Shown piece after piece: positions 17,809 through 26,283 of a stretch of 46,397 nucleotides of DNA (positions within the stretch are counted from its first letter, which is position 1; each line of letters opens with the position of its first letter). The DNA is taken from NCBI GenBank assembly GCA_002842215.1, contig PHCC01000028.1, positions 1 through 46,397 on the forward strand. Direction: 5' to 3'. The position numbers and the translations under genes were made by a program. The notes beneath the pieces are model-generated. The model did not search any database. It was not told the origin of the DNA and saw only the letters and a program-made list of their open reading frames with translations. The stretch comes from Betaproteobacteria bacterium HGW-Betaproteobacteria-9. GTDB taxonomy: Bacteria > Pseudomonadota > Gammaproteobacteria > Burkholderiales > Burkholderiaceae_C.

Positions 17809-19316
17809 TGCGCCGGCTGCCCATACACCCAAGGGGCGCTGACATGCACCACCCAGCCATCGAGACCGACTACCTCGTCGTGGGCGCGGGTGCCATGGCC
17901 ATGGCCTTTGTCGACACGTTGATCGACGCCTCCTCCGACGCCACCGTGCTGATGGTGGACCCGCACCCGTTGCCCGGCGGTCACTGGAACGATGCCTACC
18001 CGTTCGTGCGCCTGCACCAGCCGTCTGCCTGGTACGGCGTCGCCTCCACCCGGCTGGATGAGGCAGAGCCGGACCCGTCCGGCTACGGGCGTGGCGCCAC
18101 CGGCGCCGAGGTGCTGGCCTATTTTGAGCGGCTGATGCGCGAGCGCTTCCTGCCCACCGGTCGGGTGCGCTGGTTCCCGGGCCATCAATACCGCCAGGGT
18201 GTCGATGGTTCGCACCGCCTCGTGTGCCTGACCACCGGGGTGGAGCAGGTGGTGACGGTGCGCCGCAAACGGGTGAATGCCACCCACGCCCGCACCGAAG
18301 TGCCGTCGGTCCGCCGGCCCGCCTACGCGCTGGCGACCAGCGTGGACTGCATCGCGCCGGGCCAGTTGCCGCAGCTGCAGCGGTCTTACGCCCACTACAC
18401 CGTGGTCGGATCGGGCAAGACCGGCATGGACACCTGCCTGTGGCTGCTGGACGCCGGGGTGCCGGCTTCGCGCATCCGCTGGATCATGCCGCGCGACGCC
18501 TGGGTGCAGGACCGCGCCAACCTCCTGACGGGCGAGGAGCACTTTGTCCTCAGCATGCGCCGCACGATCGACCAGTTCGAAGCGATCGCCGAAGCCACCT
18601 CGCTGCCCGACCTGTGGTCGCGCCTGGAGCAGCGTGGCGTGCTGATGCGCCTGGACCCGGCGGTCGAGCCGACAAGCTTCCGTTGCGCCATCGCCTCGCG
18701 CGAAGAGATGACCCGGCTGCGGCGCATCCACGGCGTGGTGCGGCTCGGCCGGCTGCGCTCGGTCGAGCGCTCGCACCTGGTGCTGGAGCAGGGTGTGATC
18801 GGCGCTCACGCGGACACGCTGACCATCGACTGCAGCGCCGGTGGCTTGCAACCCGCCCCGGGCGTGCCGGTGTTCGATGGCGACCGGATCAACCTGCTGA
18901 TGGTCAGCTGGTGCCGGCCGCTGTTCAGCGCGGCCCTGATCGCCCAGGTTGAAAGCACGGTGGGCGACGAAGCCGAACAGAACGCCTTGTGCGAACCGGT
19001 GCCGGTGCCCGAGCGGCCGTCAGACTGGCTGCTCCAGTGGGCCGTGACGCTGGCGAACGCCCAGCGCTGGCGGCAGAGTCCCCCGGTCGAGGCCTGGTTG
19101 AAAGCGAGTCGGCTCAACACCGTTGGGGTGCTGCTGGACGGTGCCGGACCCGTCGAACCCACCCATCTGGATCTGCTGCGGGCGAGCGGAGCCAAGGCCC
19201 AGGCGGCGATGCCCAACCTGAACCGGCTTCTGGCCAGCCTTAGCCTGCACCCGCCTCCAGCAATCCGCGAGGTCAGCGCCGGACGGCTGGCGCACCCGGA
19301 CAGGGTTGTCCCGTGA
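17808..19316 (+). CDS. FAD/NAD(P)-binding oxidoreductase, monooxygenase-like
   Basis: A 502-residue flavoprotein. The N-terminal dinucleotide fold is YLVVGAGAMAMAFVDTLI, and a second nucleotide-binding motif TVVGSGKTGMDTCLWLL appears near residue 205, as in flavin-containing monooxygenases with FAD and NAD(P)H sites. The start is the ATG overlapping the upstream stop, with GGGAGG 7 bases before it; an ATG at 17844 preceded by AAGGGG is the alternative. Substrate unknown. Together with the methyltransferase and haloperoxidase-like genes it suggests oxidation and methylation of a small molecule. It ends at a strong hairpin. Confidence 0.85.
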   Translation: MRRLPIHPRGADMHHPAIETDYLVVGAGAMAMAFVDTLIDASSDATVLMVDPHPLPGGHWNDAYPFVRLHQPSAWYGVASTRLDEAEPDPSGYGRGATGAEVLAYFERLMRERFLPTGRVRWFPGHQYRQGVDGSHRLVCLTTGVEQVVTVRRKRVNATHARTEVPSVRRPAYALATSVDCIAPGQLPQLQRSYAHYTVVGSGKTGMDTCLWLLDAGVPASRIRWIMPRDAWVQDRANLLTGEEHFVLSMRRTIDQFEAIAEATSLPDLWSRLEQRGVLMRLDPAVEPTSFRCAIASREEMTRLRRIHGVVRLGRLRSVERSHLVLEQGVIGAHADTLTIDCSAGGLQPAPGVPVFDGDRINLLMVSWCRPLFSAALIAQVESTVGDEAEQNALCEPVPVPERPSDWLLQWAVTLANAQRWRQSPPVEAWLKASRLNTVGVLLDGAGPVEPTHLDLLRASGAKAQAAMPNLNRLLASLSLHPPPAIREVSAGRLAHPDRVVP

Positions 19317-19342
19317 ACCCGGGGCCTCGCGGCCCCGGGTTC
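19315..19342. terminator. perfect 12-bp hairpin at a convergent junction
   Basis: GAACCCGGGGCC and GGCCCCGGGTTC flank a TCGC tetraloop, starting in the stop codon of the flavoprotein gene and ending 6 bases before the convergent DUF1232 gene. It lacks a T-run, so it may work as a bidirectional, factor-aided terminator. Confidence 0.6.
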
Positions 19343-19347
19343 AGCGG

Positions 19348-19662
19348 TCAGCGCACGGTGCGGTCGGTCCAGCCGTCGGTCGGGCGCGCGCCGCCGGCGC
19401 GCTGTTCGGCGTAGGCACGGACGTGGGCAGGCAGGCGCGCGAGCAGCCAGCGCAGCGCCAGCGGCACGATGACCAGGTCGTCCAGCACGCCGATCACGGG
19501 CAGCATGTCGGGAATGAAGTCGATCGGCGAGATCAGGTAGAGCACCAGCGCGGCCGCACCGGCCTTGAGCCAGCCCGGCGATTCGGGATGGCCCAGCGCA
19601 TACCAGAGCCGCTTCGCGTCACCGCGCACCGCGAGCCAGATCACTGAGAGTCGTTTCCACAT
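19348..19662 (-). CDS. YkvA/DUF1232 family membrane protein
   Basis: A 104-residue protein with the diagnostic DUF1232 core YLISPIDFIPDMLPVIGVLDD (first 20 residues shown: YLISPIDFIPDMLPVIGVLD) and a following hydrophobic helix. Members are small membrane-associated proteins of unknown function. The N-terminus is amphipathic and basic. It stands alone, convergent with the flavoprotein operon. Confidence 0.88.
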   Translation of the reverse strand: MWKRLSVIWLAVRGDAKRLWYALGHPESPGWLKAGAAALVLYLISPIDFIPDMLPVIGVLDDLVIVPLALRWLLARLPAHVRAYAEQRAGGARPTDGWTDRTVR

Positions 19663-19751
19663 CGCAGCACCTCTTCAAGGACAGAACGTGTTGGAGGCGG
19701 GGGGTGACCCAAAGTTCGCGAAAGAGGTGGTGCAAGTCCAGCACACGCCGT

Positions 19752-19820
19752 GGAACCGGCTTCGCCGGGCCACAGGGCGTGGTCCCCCGGGGGGAAGCCG
19801 CAAAGCGGCGCAGGGGGGCC
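19752..19820 (-). repeat. dispersed 3'-end repeat, diverged copy
   Basis: In the sense of the VWA gene it follows directly (stop at 19821-19823), it reads as a CCCCC-flanked GCCGC/GCGGC stem-loop, a CCCCC/GGGGG stem, and a CCGGC/GCCGG stem. The same order of elements occurs in the copies at 24713 and 31704, with different bases in the loops and arms. The rest of the gap (19663-19751) shows nothing. Confidence 0.7.
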
Positions 19821-21371
19821 TCACCGCCGTATTGCGTTGGGGAAATACAGCGCTGTCAGGCTGCGGCTGTGCACCGGCGAGAAGTCGTCGGTCACCGCGC
19901 TGGCGCCGCTGCCGTAGCGCCGCCACTCGCGCACCCAGTGCAGGTGGTCGCAGACCTCCAGCAGGCCGATGGTCTCGCGGTCGCCGATCAGGATGCCGTG
20001 CGCGCGCAAGGCCAGCCGCTCCTTGGCCTCGCGCAGCTGCTGCAGCGTGGCGGGGGTGACGCCGAACTCGCCGTCGCTCACCACCAGCAGGTCGGCCTCT
20101 TCCCAGCCGGCGGTCTGCACCAGGGCGATGGCGCGTTCGATCGGCGTCTGCACGTCGGTGCCGCCGTCGAAACTCTGGCCCATCAGGTCGAGCAGGTGCT
20201 CCAGCCCGGCGGCGTCGAGCGTCAGGTCGCGCTCCAGCAGCTCGCTGGGGCCGCCAAAGGCCAGCAGCCGGCAGCGGCGCTGCCCGGCGTGGGCGCTGCG
20301 CAGCGCCTGCAGCACGCAGGCTTTGGCCACGTTTTCCGGCGCGCCGCGCATGGAGCCCGAGGTGTCGAGGCAGATGATCAGCGGTCCGCGCCCGGCGTGG
20401 GTGGGCGCTTGCCGGTGCGGCCGGTGTTCGGGCAATGGCAGCGGCCGCCGCGAGGTTTCGCGGGCGCGGTCGTCGTAGGTCAGCAGTTGCGCCTCGGCGA
20501 AGCGTGCGCGCCACAGACGGTGCAGCACCGGGTGGGTCAGGTTCAGGCTTTCGCTGCCTGCCATGCGCGCGAGATTGCGCGAGCGGCGCACGCCGTCCAC
20601 CGCGGTGGGCTCGGGGCGGCGCTCTTCTTCGTCGGCCTGGCGTTGCGCGGCCTGTGCATCGGGCGCCGGATCGGGCCGGGCGGTGCGTGCCGGCGGGCGC
20701 TGCCGATCAGTGTCGCGGCGGCCCACACCGTCGATGAAGCGGGCCAAGGTGGGCATGCGTTGCAGCAGCTGGCCGATGCGGCGCGCTTCCTGCCACTCAC
20801 GCCGGTTGAGCTGGCCGGCGAGGTCGTCCCAGCGCAGATGCGCCAGATCGCCGAGCGACTGCAGCAGGGCCAGCACCTCGTCCCAGCCCTGGCGCTGCAC
20901 GTCCCAGGTTTCGCGAAAGCCGGCCAGCATGCGGGCGATGGCTTGCGCGCGCGGTTCGTCGAAGGGGCGGTCGATCAGGCTGTCGAGGTGCCACAGCAGG
21001 CTTTGCAGCACCTGCTGGGTGAGCGGAGCGCTCTGGCGCGTGAGGGTGAGCAGGTCCAGCTCTGCCAGCAGCGGGCGCAGCGCCTGGCTGGCGGCGGGGT
21101 CGCCGAAGTCGTGCGCCGGATCGGGCAGGGTGCCGTCCATGAGTGCGCGCACCCAGTGGGCCAGTTCCGGCAGGCGGCGCATGGTCGGGCCGCTGCTGCA
21201 CACCACGGCCCAGCGCCAGAGTTCGCGTGGCAAGGCGTTCAGGTGGTGGTAGGGCCGGTCGGGCAGGCCTGGATCTTCCGCAGGCTCAGGACACCAGGCG
21301 CTTGTTGGCACAGGCTCGAACGGCCCGGCTGTGGGCGCCGAGCCGGTTGCCGTTGTCACGCAGAGCCCCAT
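19821..21371 (-). CDS. ViaA-like VWA-domain protein
   Basis: A 516-residue protein whose C-terminal third is a von Willebrand A domain with an intact MIDAS: DTSGS (in IICLDTSGSMRG), the threonine in GGTD, and the aspartate in VVSDGEFG. The N-terminal two thirds are helical with an Arg/Pro/Gln-rich low-complexity linker. In the RavA-ViaA system the VWA protein partners with an AAA+ ATPase to act as a chaperone on membrane or respiratory complexes. Here the ATG at 21371 overlaps the end of the ATPase gene by 16 bases, which decides the start and implies coupling. A dispersed repeat lies right after its stop. Confidence 0.88.
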   Translation of the reverse strand: MGLCVTTATGSAPTAGPFEPVPTSAWCPEPAEDPGLPDRPYHHLNALPRELWRWAVVCSSGPTMRRLPELAHWVRALMDGTLPDPAHDFGDPAASQALRPLLAELDLLTLTRQSAPLTQQVLQSLLWHLDSLIDRPFDEPRAQAIARMLAGFRETWDVQRQGWDEVLALLQSLGDLAHLRWDDLAGQLNRREWQEARRIGQLLQRMPTLARFIDGVGRRDTDRQRPPARTARPDPAPDAQAAQRQADEEERRPEPTAVDGVRRSRNLARMAGSESLNLTHPVLHRLWRARFAEAQLLTYDDRARETSRRPLPLPEHRPHRQAPTHAGRGPLIICLDTSGSMRGAPENVAKACVLQALRSAHAGQRRCRLLAFGGPSELLERDLTLDAAGLEHLLDLMGQSFDGGTDVQTPIERAIALVQTAGWEEADLLVVSDGEFGVTPATLQQLREAKERLALRAHGILIGDRETIGLLEVCDHLHWVREWRRYGSGASAVTDDFSPVHSRSLTALYFPNAIRR

Positions 21372-22714
21372 TGCACCGGTGCGGGCAGCTCGGTCAGCGC
21401 CTCGTCCACCGGCAAGGCCGCAAAACCGTTGCGCGTGGACTGGTGTTGCGCACACAGACCCGCCAGCTGGCCGCAGCGTTCGGCGTGCGCGGCTTCGATC
21501 TGCAGCAGCCAGCTCGGGGGCAGCCAGTCGTGCGACCGGGCCTTGGCCAGCACCGCGTGCGCGACCGCCAGCCACTCGCCATGCAGCGCCACCAGGCGCT
21601 CCAGCAACTGATCGCACTGCGCCACGCGCGCTTCGATGTGCACCGGGCTGTAGCGTCGCTGGGCGCGCTCGCTGGTGATGCGCAGCATCTCGCTTTCTTC
21701 GCCCGGGCGGGTGATGGCGCGCGCCAGCGCCAGTTTGCCCGCGCTGTCGTCCTGCGCGTCGGGCGGGGCGCGGCGCTCAGTGTCCAGCTGCGACTCGAAG
21801 GCCATCACCGCGCGCTCCAGCCCGTCGATGGGCACCGGTGCGGTATGGGCGACCCGGTGCAGGAACAGTGCGGTCCATCCTGGCCCTTGGGCTGGGTCGG
21901 CGGCCAGCGCATAGGGGAGCAGCCAGAGGTCCCAAGGACTGACCTCGACGGCCCCGCGACTGGCGGCCTGCAGCTGCAGCAGGGCCACGAGCTGGCGCCA
22001 GCGGCGGTCCGACACGGTCTGTGCGGTCTGGCTCGCGTGTTGCCGGGCCTGCAGCAGCAGCGCCAGCGCGGCTTCACCCAGCGGGACATGCGGCGCGCTC
22101 TCGCGCAGCGCCTGCACCACGACCGGGTCGATCAGCGCGTTGGCCGGGGTGTCGCTTGCGGCCGACGTGTCGGCCAGCAGCAGGGCGGTGAAGTGTGCGT
22201 CGTCCACCGGCTGCACGGGCACGCGCAGCAGGAAGCGGTCGTAGAACGCGAGCAGGCTGTCGTCCTGCGGCTGTTCGTTGCTGGCGCCCACCAGGCACAC
22301 CAGCGGCACCGGCTGGCGCTGGCTGCCGTTGTCGAACTGGCGCTCGTGCAGCAGGCCGAGCAGGGTGTTGAGGATGGCGGAGTTGGCCTTGAACACCTCG
22401 TCGAGAAACGCCACTTCGGCGCTCGGCAGGTAGCCCTCGGTCAGGCGTTCGTAGCGGTCGTCTTCCAGCGCGCGCAGCGACAGCGGTCCGAACAGCTCTT
22501 CGGGCACGGTGAAGCGGGTGAGCAGGCGCTCGAAATAGTGCGCGCCGGGCAGCAGGCGCTGCAGACGGCGCGCGAGTTCGCTCTTGGCCGTGCCGGGCGG
22601 GCCGAGCAGCAGCACGTGCTCGCCCGCGAGCGCCGCCAGCAGCAGCGCGCGGGCGGCCACGTCGCGCTGCAGCAGGCCGCGCTCCAGCTCCTGAATCGCA
22701 GCGGCCCAGCGCAT
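21356..22714 (-). CDS. RavA-like MoxR AAA+ ATPase
   Basis: A 452-residue AAA+ ATPase. Walker A GPPGTAKS, Walker B VAFLDEVFKA and sensor 1 GASNEQP are visible, with the family segments RFTVPEELFGPLSL and RYERLTEGYLP. Sequence and length closely follow E. coli RavA (MoxR group), a hexameric chaperone-like ATPase that works with ViaA. The C-terminal 170 residues are helical and diverge from RavA's LARA region. The ATG at 22714 is 4 bases after the thiolase stop; longer in-frame starts lie inside the thiolase gene. It is in an operon with the ViaA-like gene. Confidence 0.9.
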   Translation of the reverse strand: MRWAAAIQELERGLLQRDVAARALLLAALAGEHVLLLGPPGTAKSELARRLQRLLPGAHYFERLLTRFTVPEELFGPLSLRALEDDRYERLTEGYLPSAEVAFLDEVFKANSAILNTLLGLLHERQFDNGSQRQPVPLVCLVGASNEQPQDDSLLAFYDRFLLRVPVQPVDDAHFTALLLADTSAASDTPANALIDPVVVQALRESAPHVPLGEAALALLLQARQHASQTAQTVSDRRWRQLVALLQLQAASRGAVEVSPWDLWLLPYALAADPAQGPGWTALFLHRVAHTAPVPIDGLERAVMAFESQLDTERRAPPDAQDDSAGKLALARAITRPGEESEMLRITSERAQRRYSPVHIEARVAQCDQLLERLVALHGEWLAVAHAVLAKARSHDWLPPSWLLQIEAAHAERCGQLAGLCAQHQSTRNGFAALPVDEALTELPAPVQWGSA

Positions 22715-22718
22715 GGCG

Positions 22719-23903
22719 TTACAGCCTTTCGAACACAGCGGCGATGCCCTGGCCGCCGCCAATGCACATCGTCACCAACGCGTAGCGGCCGTTGATGCGT
22801 TGCAGTTCGTAGAGCGCCTTGACGGTGATCAGCGCGCCGGTGGCGCCAATGGGGTGGCCGAGGGAAATGCCCGAACCGTTGGGGTTGACCTTGGCCGGGT
22901 CCAGGCCGAGTTCCTTGCTCACGGCACAGGCCTGGGCAGCGAAGGCTTCGTTGGCTTCGATCACGTCCATGTCGTTGACGGTCAGGCCGGCTTTCTGCAG
23001 TGCCAGGCGCGAGGCCGACACCGGGCCAATGCCCATGATCTTGGGGTCCACGCCGGTGTGGGCATAGGCCACCAGGCGGCCCAGCGGCTTGGCGCCTCGG
23101 GCCTTGGCGGTGCCCGCCTCCATCAGCACCACGGCCGCGGCGGCGTCGTTGATGCCCGAGGCGTTGCCGGCGGTCACGGTGCCGTTTTCCTTCACGAACA
23201 CGGGTTTCAGCTTGGCCATGTCGGCGAGCGAGCAGTTGGGGCGGAAGTGCTCGTCGGTGGCATAGGCCACCTCGCCCTTCTTGCTCTTGAGCATGACGGG
23301 CACGATCTGGTCCTTGAAGTAGCCGGCTTCGGTGGCGCGCTGGGCGCGGTTGTGGCTCTCGACGGCCAGCGCGTCCTGCATCTCACGCGTGATGCCGAAC
23401 TTCGCGGCCACGTTTTCAGCCGTCACACCCATGTGGATGGTGTGGAAGGGGTCGTGCAGGGCGCCGACCACCATGTCGACCATCTTGCTGTCGCCCATGC
23501 GGGCGCCCCAGCGGGCCGAGAGGCTGGCGTAGGGGCCGCGGCTCATGTTTTCGGCGCCGCCGCCGATGGCGATGTCGCAGTCGCCCAGAAGAATCGCCTG
23601 GCTGGCGGAAATGATGGCCTGCAGGCCCGAGCCGCACAGGCGGTTGACGTTGAACGCGGGCGTGCCTTCGGCGCAGCCGCCGTTGACCGCGGCCACGCGG
23701 GAGAGGTACATGTCCTTGGGCTCGGTGTTGACCACGTGGCCGAACACCACATGGCCGACGTCCTGGCCGTCCACACCGGCGCGCGCCAGCGTTTCCTTGA
23801 CGACCAGGGCCGCCAGTTCGGTGGGCGGCGTGTCCTTGAGGCTGCCGCCGTAGGTACCAATGGCGGTGCGGGCGGCGCTGACAACAACAACTTCTCGGCT
23901 CAT
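22719..23903 (-). CDS. bktB: beta-ketothiolase BktB/acetyl-CoA C-acetyltransferase
   Basis: A 394-residue biosynthetic-type thiolase that condenses two acyl-CoA (acetyl-CoA plus acetyl- or propionyl-CoA) or cleaves 3-ketoacyl-CoA. The nucleophile C90 is in NRLCGSGLQAI; the catalytic histidine is in SLGHPIGATGA and the second cysteine in VTMCIGGGQG. The sequence closely resembles Cupriavidus BktB, which supplies C4-C5 ketoacyl-CoA for polyhydroxyalkanoate. The ATG at 23903 has AGGAG 6 bases upstream, better than the ATG two codons earlier. It is followed at 4 bases by the RavA-like gene, an unexpected operon partner. Confidence 0.94.
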   Translation of the reverse strand: MSREVVVVSAARTAIGTYGGSLKDTPPTELAALVVKETLARAGVDGQDVGHVVFGHVVNTEPKDMYLSRVAAVNGGCAEGTPAFNVNRLCGSGLQAIISASQAILLGDCDIAIGGGAENMSRGPYASLSARWGARMGDSKMVDMVVGALHDPFHTIHMGVTAENVAAKFGITREMQDALAVESHNRAQRATEAGYFKDQIVPVMLKSKKGEVAYATDEHFRPNCSLADMAKLKPVFVKENGTVTAGNASGINDAAAAVVLMEAGTAKARGAKPLGRLVAYAHTGVDPKIMGIGPVSASRLALQKAGLTVNDMDVIEANEAFAAQACAVSKELGLDPAKVNPNGSGISLGHPIGATGALITVKALYELQRINGRYALVTMCIGGGQGIAAVFERL

Positions 23904-24053
23904 GTTCATCTCCTGTTTGTGGTGGGGGTGTGATGGGTGGTGACCCGCCCCGATAGGGCGGTGATCGCCGGATCAACTGCACATGGTATCCGCGGCTGGC
24001 TTACGCCGAGCTTGTCGGGCGCCAAACCAGGTACTCCCGGCCTTCGCCAGCGC

Positions 24054-24635
24054 TCAGAAAACCTGGCGTGCCAGTACCGGCAAGTGGTCACTGGCCCCCG
24101 GCCGAGTGACGAAGACCTCGCCCATGGCCAGGAATGTGCCCGTGAGTGCCGAGATGTTGACCTGGTGTGTCACCAGCATGATGTTCTTCGGTGCCGCCAG
24201 CCCGTGCACCGCGCGCAACACCTCGCGGGTCTGCGTCGGGCCGGTGGCGTCGTTGAAAAAGGAATTGATCGGTGCCCAGACCGTGTGCTGGCCGAAGGCG
24301 AGCTCGGCGGTTTCGGTGCAGCGGCACCAGGCGCTGGAGCGCACCTCGTCGAGCTGCACGCCTTCGCGCGTGAACGCCGCGCCGACCCGGCGTGCCTGCT
24401 CGCGGCCGGCTTCGCTCAGCTGGCGCTGGGTGCTGCACTGGTCGAGCCGGAAGCCCGGTGGGTCGCCGACACCGGGTTCGGTCAGTGCGTGGCGCATGAG
24501 CACCACGCAGCCACCGCGGCGCAGCAAGGCCCAGAAGTCACCACTGCCCTGCGCCATGGCCCGCATCGGCGCGCTGGACATGGCTCCCAGGGTGAGCAGC
24601 GATCGGGTGAACTGGCGGCGAGAAGGGGTCTGCAT
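24054..24635 (-). CDS. histidine phosphatase family protein, probably Tat-exported
   Basis: A 193-residue protein of the phosphoglycerate-mutase-like histidine phosphatase superfamily. The N-terminus (SRRQFTRSLLTLGAM) looks like a twin-arginine or Sec signal ending near AMAQG. The phospho-accepting histidine is in VVLMRHALTEPG and the second catalytic histidine in LVTHQVNISAL; RSSAWCRCTETAELAFG matches the family middle motif. The substrate is unknown. GGAGG precedes the ATG at 24635. It is a single gene between the thiolase operon and the dispersed repeat; the gap 23904-24053 shows no feature. Confidence 0.88.
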   Translation of the reverse strand: MQTPSRRQFTRSLLTLGAMSSAPMRAMAQGSGDFWALLRRGGCVVLMRHALTEPGVGDPPGFRLDQCSTQRQLSEAGREQARRVGAAFTREGVQLDEVRSSAWCRCTETAELAFGQHTVWAPINSFFNDATGPTQTREVLRAVHGLAAPKNIMLVTHQVNISALTGTFLAMGEVFVTRPGASDHLPVLARQVF

Positions 24636-24712
24636 GGTGCGTACCTCCTGCGAGGGTGTTTCACTTCGGTATCCCGTGGCCTCGGAGCGCCACCCCGCCG
24701 CATGAAGCGGTG

Positions 24713-24795
24713 CCACCCAGGGCACCGCCGGGCCGGCTTTGCCGGACGGCCAGTGCCGCCCCCTGTAGGGGGTAGCGCGAAGCGCTGCGGGGGTG
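24713..24795 (-). repeat. dispersed 3'-end repeat, copy in inverse orientation to 31704
   Basis: 83 bases that are the near-perfect reverse complement of 31704-31787 (a few substitutions at the ends and in the CCCCC/GGGGG loop). In the sense of the SDR gene it follows by 7 bases: CACCCCCGCAGCGCTTCGCG, then a CCCCC/GGGGG hairpin, then a CCGGC-AAA-GCCGG hairpin and a GC-rich tail. It shows no coding sequence and lies in the gap 24636-24802. Confidence 0.85.
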
Positions 24796-24802
24796 AGTCA
24801 AT

Positions 24803-25570
24803 TCAGTCCCGCACGTCGGCCACCGGTTGGTCTCCGAAGTCGGGCCGCTGGAGCCAGGCCAGGACCTGGCGGGCGGCGTCCGGTGGACTAGAGAGCTGGC
24901 CCTGGCGCTGGAGTTCCACGAAGCGCTGCAGGTCGGGAAACGCCGCCGGGTCGCCGGCGCGCAGTTGCACCTGCATGTCGGTGTCGATCACGCCGGGCGC
25001 GAGCGAGACCAGCTTGGCGCCGTGTTCGCGCTGCGCTTCGTCGAGCGCGCTGCAGCGGGTGAAGTGGTCCAGCCCGGCCTTGGCGGCGCAATACGGCGCC
25101 TGCGCGGCCATGGGCCGGCGGCCCAGGCCGGACGAGATGTTGAGCACCTTGCGCGGACCGCGCCAGCCGCCATCGACCCAGGTACCGGTGGCGCGCAGGA
25201 AGGCTGCGGTGAGCTGCATGGGCGCTTCGAGCCCGACGCGCAGCGCATTGGCCAGTTGATCGGGCGGGCAAGCGTCCAGCGGCCCGATGGGCGGGATGAC
25301 ACCGGCGTTGTTGATCAGGGTGGCACTGGCCAGGCTGGGCGCGTCGAGCTGGGCCAGCCAGTTCTGCAGGCGGTCGGCCGCGGCCACGGTGTCGGCCAGG
25401 TCGATGCGCCATTGCAGCAGCGTGGCGCCGCGCTGGCTCGCGAGTTCGGTGAGTTCGGCGCTGGACTGGCGCGACAGGCACAGCAGCACCTGACCCGGCT
25501 CGATGAGTTGTCGCGCCATGGCCAGGCCCATGCCACGGGAGGCGCCGGTGAGGATGAAGAGGTCGTGCAT
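24803..25570 (-). CDS. short-chain dehydrogenase/reductase
   Basis: A 255-residue Rossmann-fold NAD(P)H oxidoreductase. The cofactor motif TGASRGMGLA (about 8-17), NNAGV, the catalytic serine in NISSG and Y-x3-K in PYCAAKAG are all visible. The sequence is closest in style to benzil/sepiapterin reductase-like SDRs, but the substrate is unknown. It is the last gene of a five-gene run (FecR, OmpA, PPOX, RluA, SDR), 11 bases after the pseudouridine synthase, and is followed by a dispersed repeat that may end the transcript. Confidence 0.9.
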   Translation of the reverse strand: MHDLFILTGASRGMGLAMARQLIEPGQVLLCLSRQSSAELTELASQRGATLLQWRIDLADTVAAADRLQNWLAQLDAPSLASATLINNAGVIPPIGPLDACPPDQLANALRVGLEAPMQLTAAFLRATGTWVDGGWRGPRKVLNISSGLGRRPMAAQAPYCAAKAGLDHFTRCSALDEAQREHGAKLVSLAPGVIDTDMQVQLRAGDPAAFPDLQRFVELQRQGQLSSPPDAARQVLAWLQRPDFGDQPVADVRD

Positions 25571-25581
25571 GGTGAAGAGCC

Positions 25582-26283
25582 TCAGAAGGGGCAGGGGGAT
25601 TCAAAACGCATCTCGGCGCCGGTGACCGGGTGCGGGATGCTCAGTGCCTGCGCGTGCAGCAGCATGCGGTCCACCGCCACGGTGGGCGCCGCGTAGAGCG
25701 GGTCGCCGACGATGGGGTGGTCAATCGCCTGCAGGTGCACACGCAACTGGTGCGAGCGGCCGGTGACGGGTTCGAGGTCGAGCCGCGTTGTGCCCGGCAG
25801 GGGTGCCGGTTCGGTGGCGAGGCGCCAGTGCGTTACGCTGGGTTTGCCGAGTTCGTGGTTGACAGCGCTGCGTGGGCGGTTGAGCCAGTCCAGCAGCAAC
25901 GGCAGGTCGATCGTGTTCCAGCCGTTGTCCGGCTCCGGGTTGGCCAGCAGGCCGTTGACCACCGCCACATAGCGCTTGTGCACGCGGCGTTGCTCGAACG
26001 CCAGGCCGAGGGCGCGCTGGGCTTCGATGCCCCGGCCCATGACCACGATGCCCGAGGTGGCCATGTCCAGCCGGTGCACCACCAGCGCGTCGGGGTAGGC
26101 GGCCTGGGCCCGCGCGCTCAGGCAGTCCTGCTTGTCTTCGCCGCGCCCGGGCACCGCCAGCAGCCCGGCGGGCTTGTCCAGCACCAGCAGGGCCTCGTCG
26201 GTGTACAGCACCCGCAGCCCGGCCGGGATCGCCGCCGGGGTGGCTTGCGGGCCGGGTGGCTGCGCGGTGGCGGTGTCGCTCAC
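25582..26283 (-). CDS. RluA-family pseudouridine synthase
   Basis: A 233-residue RNA pseudouridine synthase. The catalytic aspartate is D73 in the diagnostic HRLDMATSG, and the family motifs LLVLDKPAGLLAVPG, KRYVAVV, and PVTGRSHQLRVHL are present. There is no S4 domain, as in RluA, which modifies 23S rRNA U746 and tRNA U32 in E. coli; the target here is not proven. The start is GTG at 26283, overlapping the upstream stop by 4 bases (GTGA), so translation is coupled to the PPOX gene. Confidence 0.92.
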   Translation of the reverse strand: MSDTATAQPPGPQATPAAIPAGLRVLYTDEALLVLDKPAGLLAVPGRGEDKQDCLSARAQAAYPDALVVHRLDMATSGIVVMGRGIEAQRALGLAFEQRRVHKRYVAVVNGLLANPEPDNGWNTIDLPLLLDWLNRPRSAVNHELGKPSVTHWRLATEPAPLPGTTRLDLEPVTGRSHQLRVHLQAIDHPIVGDPLYAAPTVAVDRMLLHAQALSIPHPVTGAEMRFESPCPF

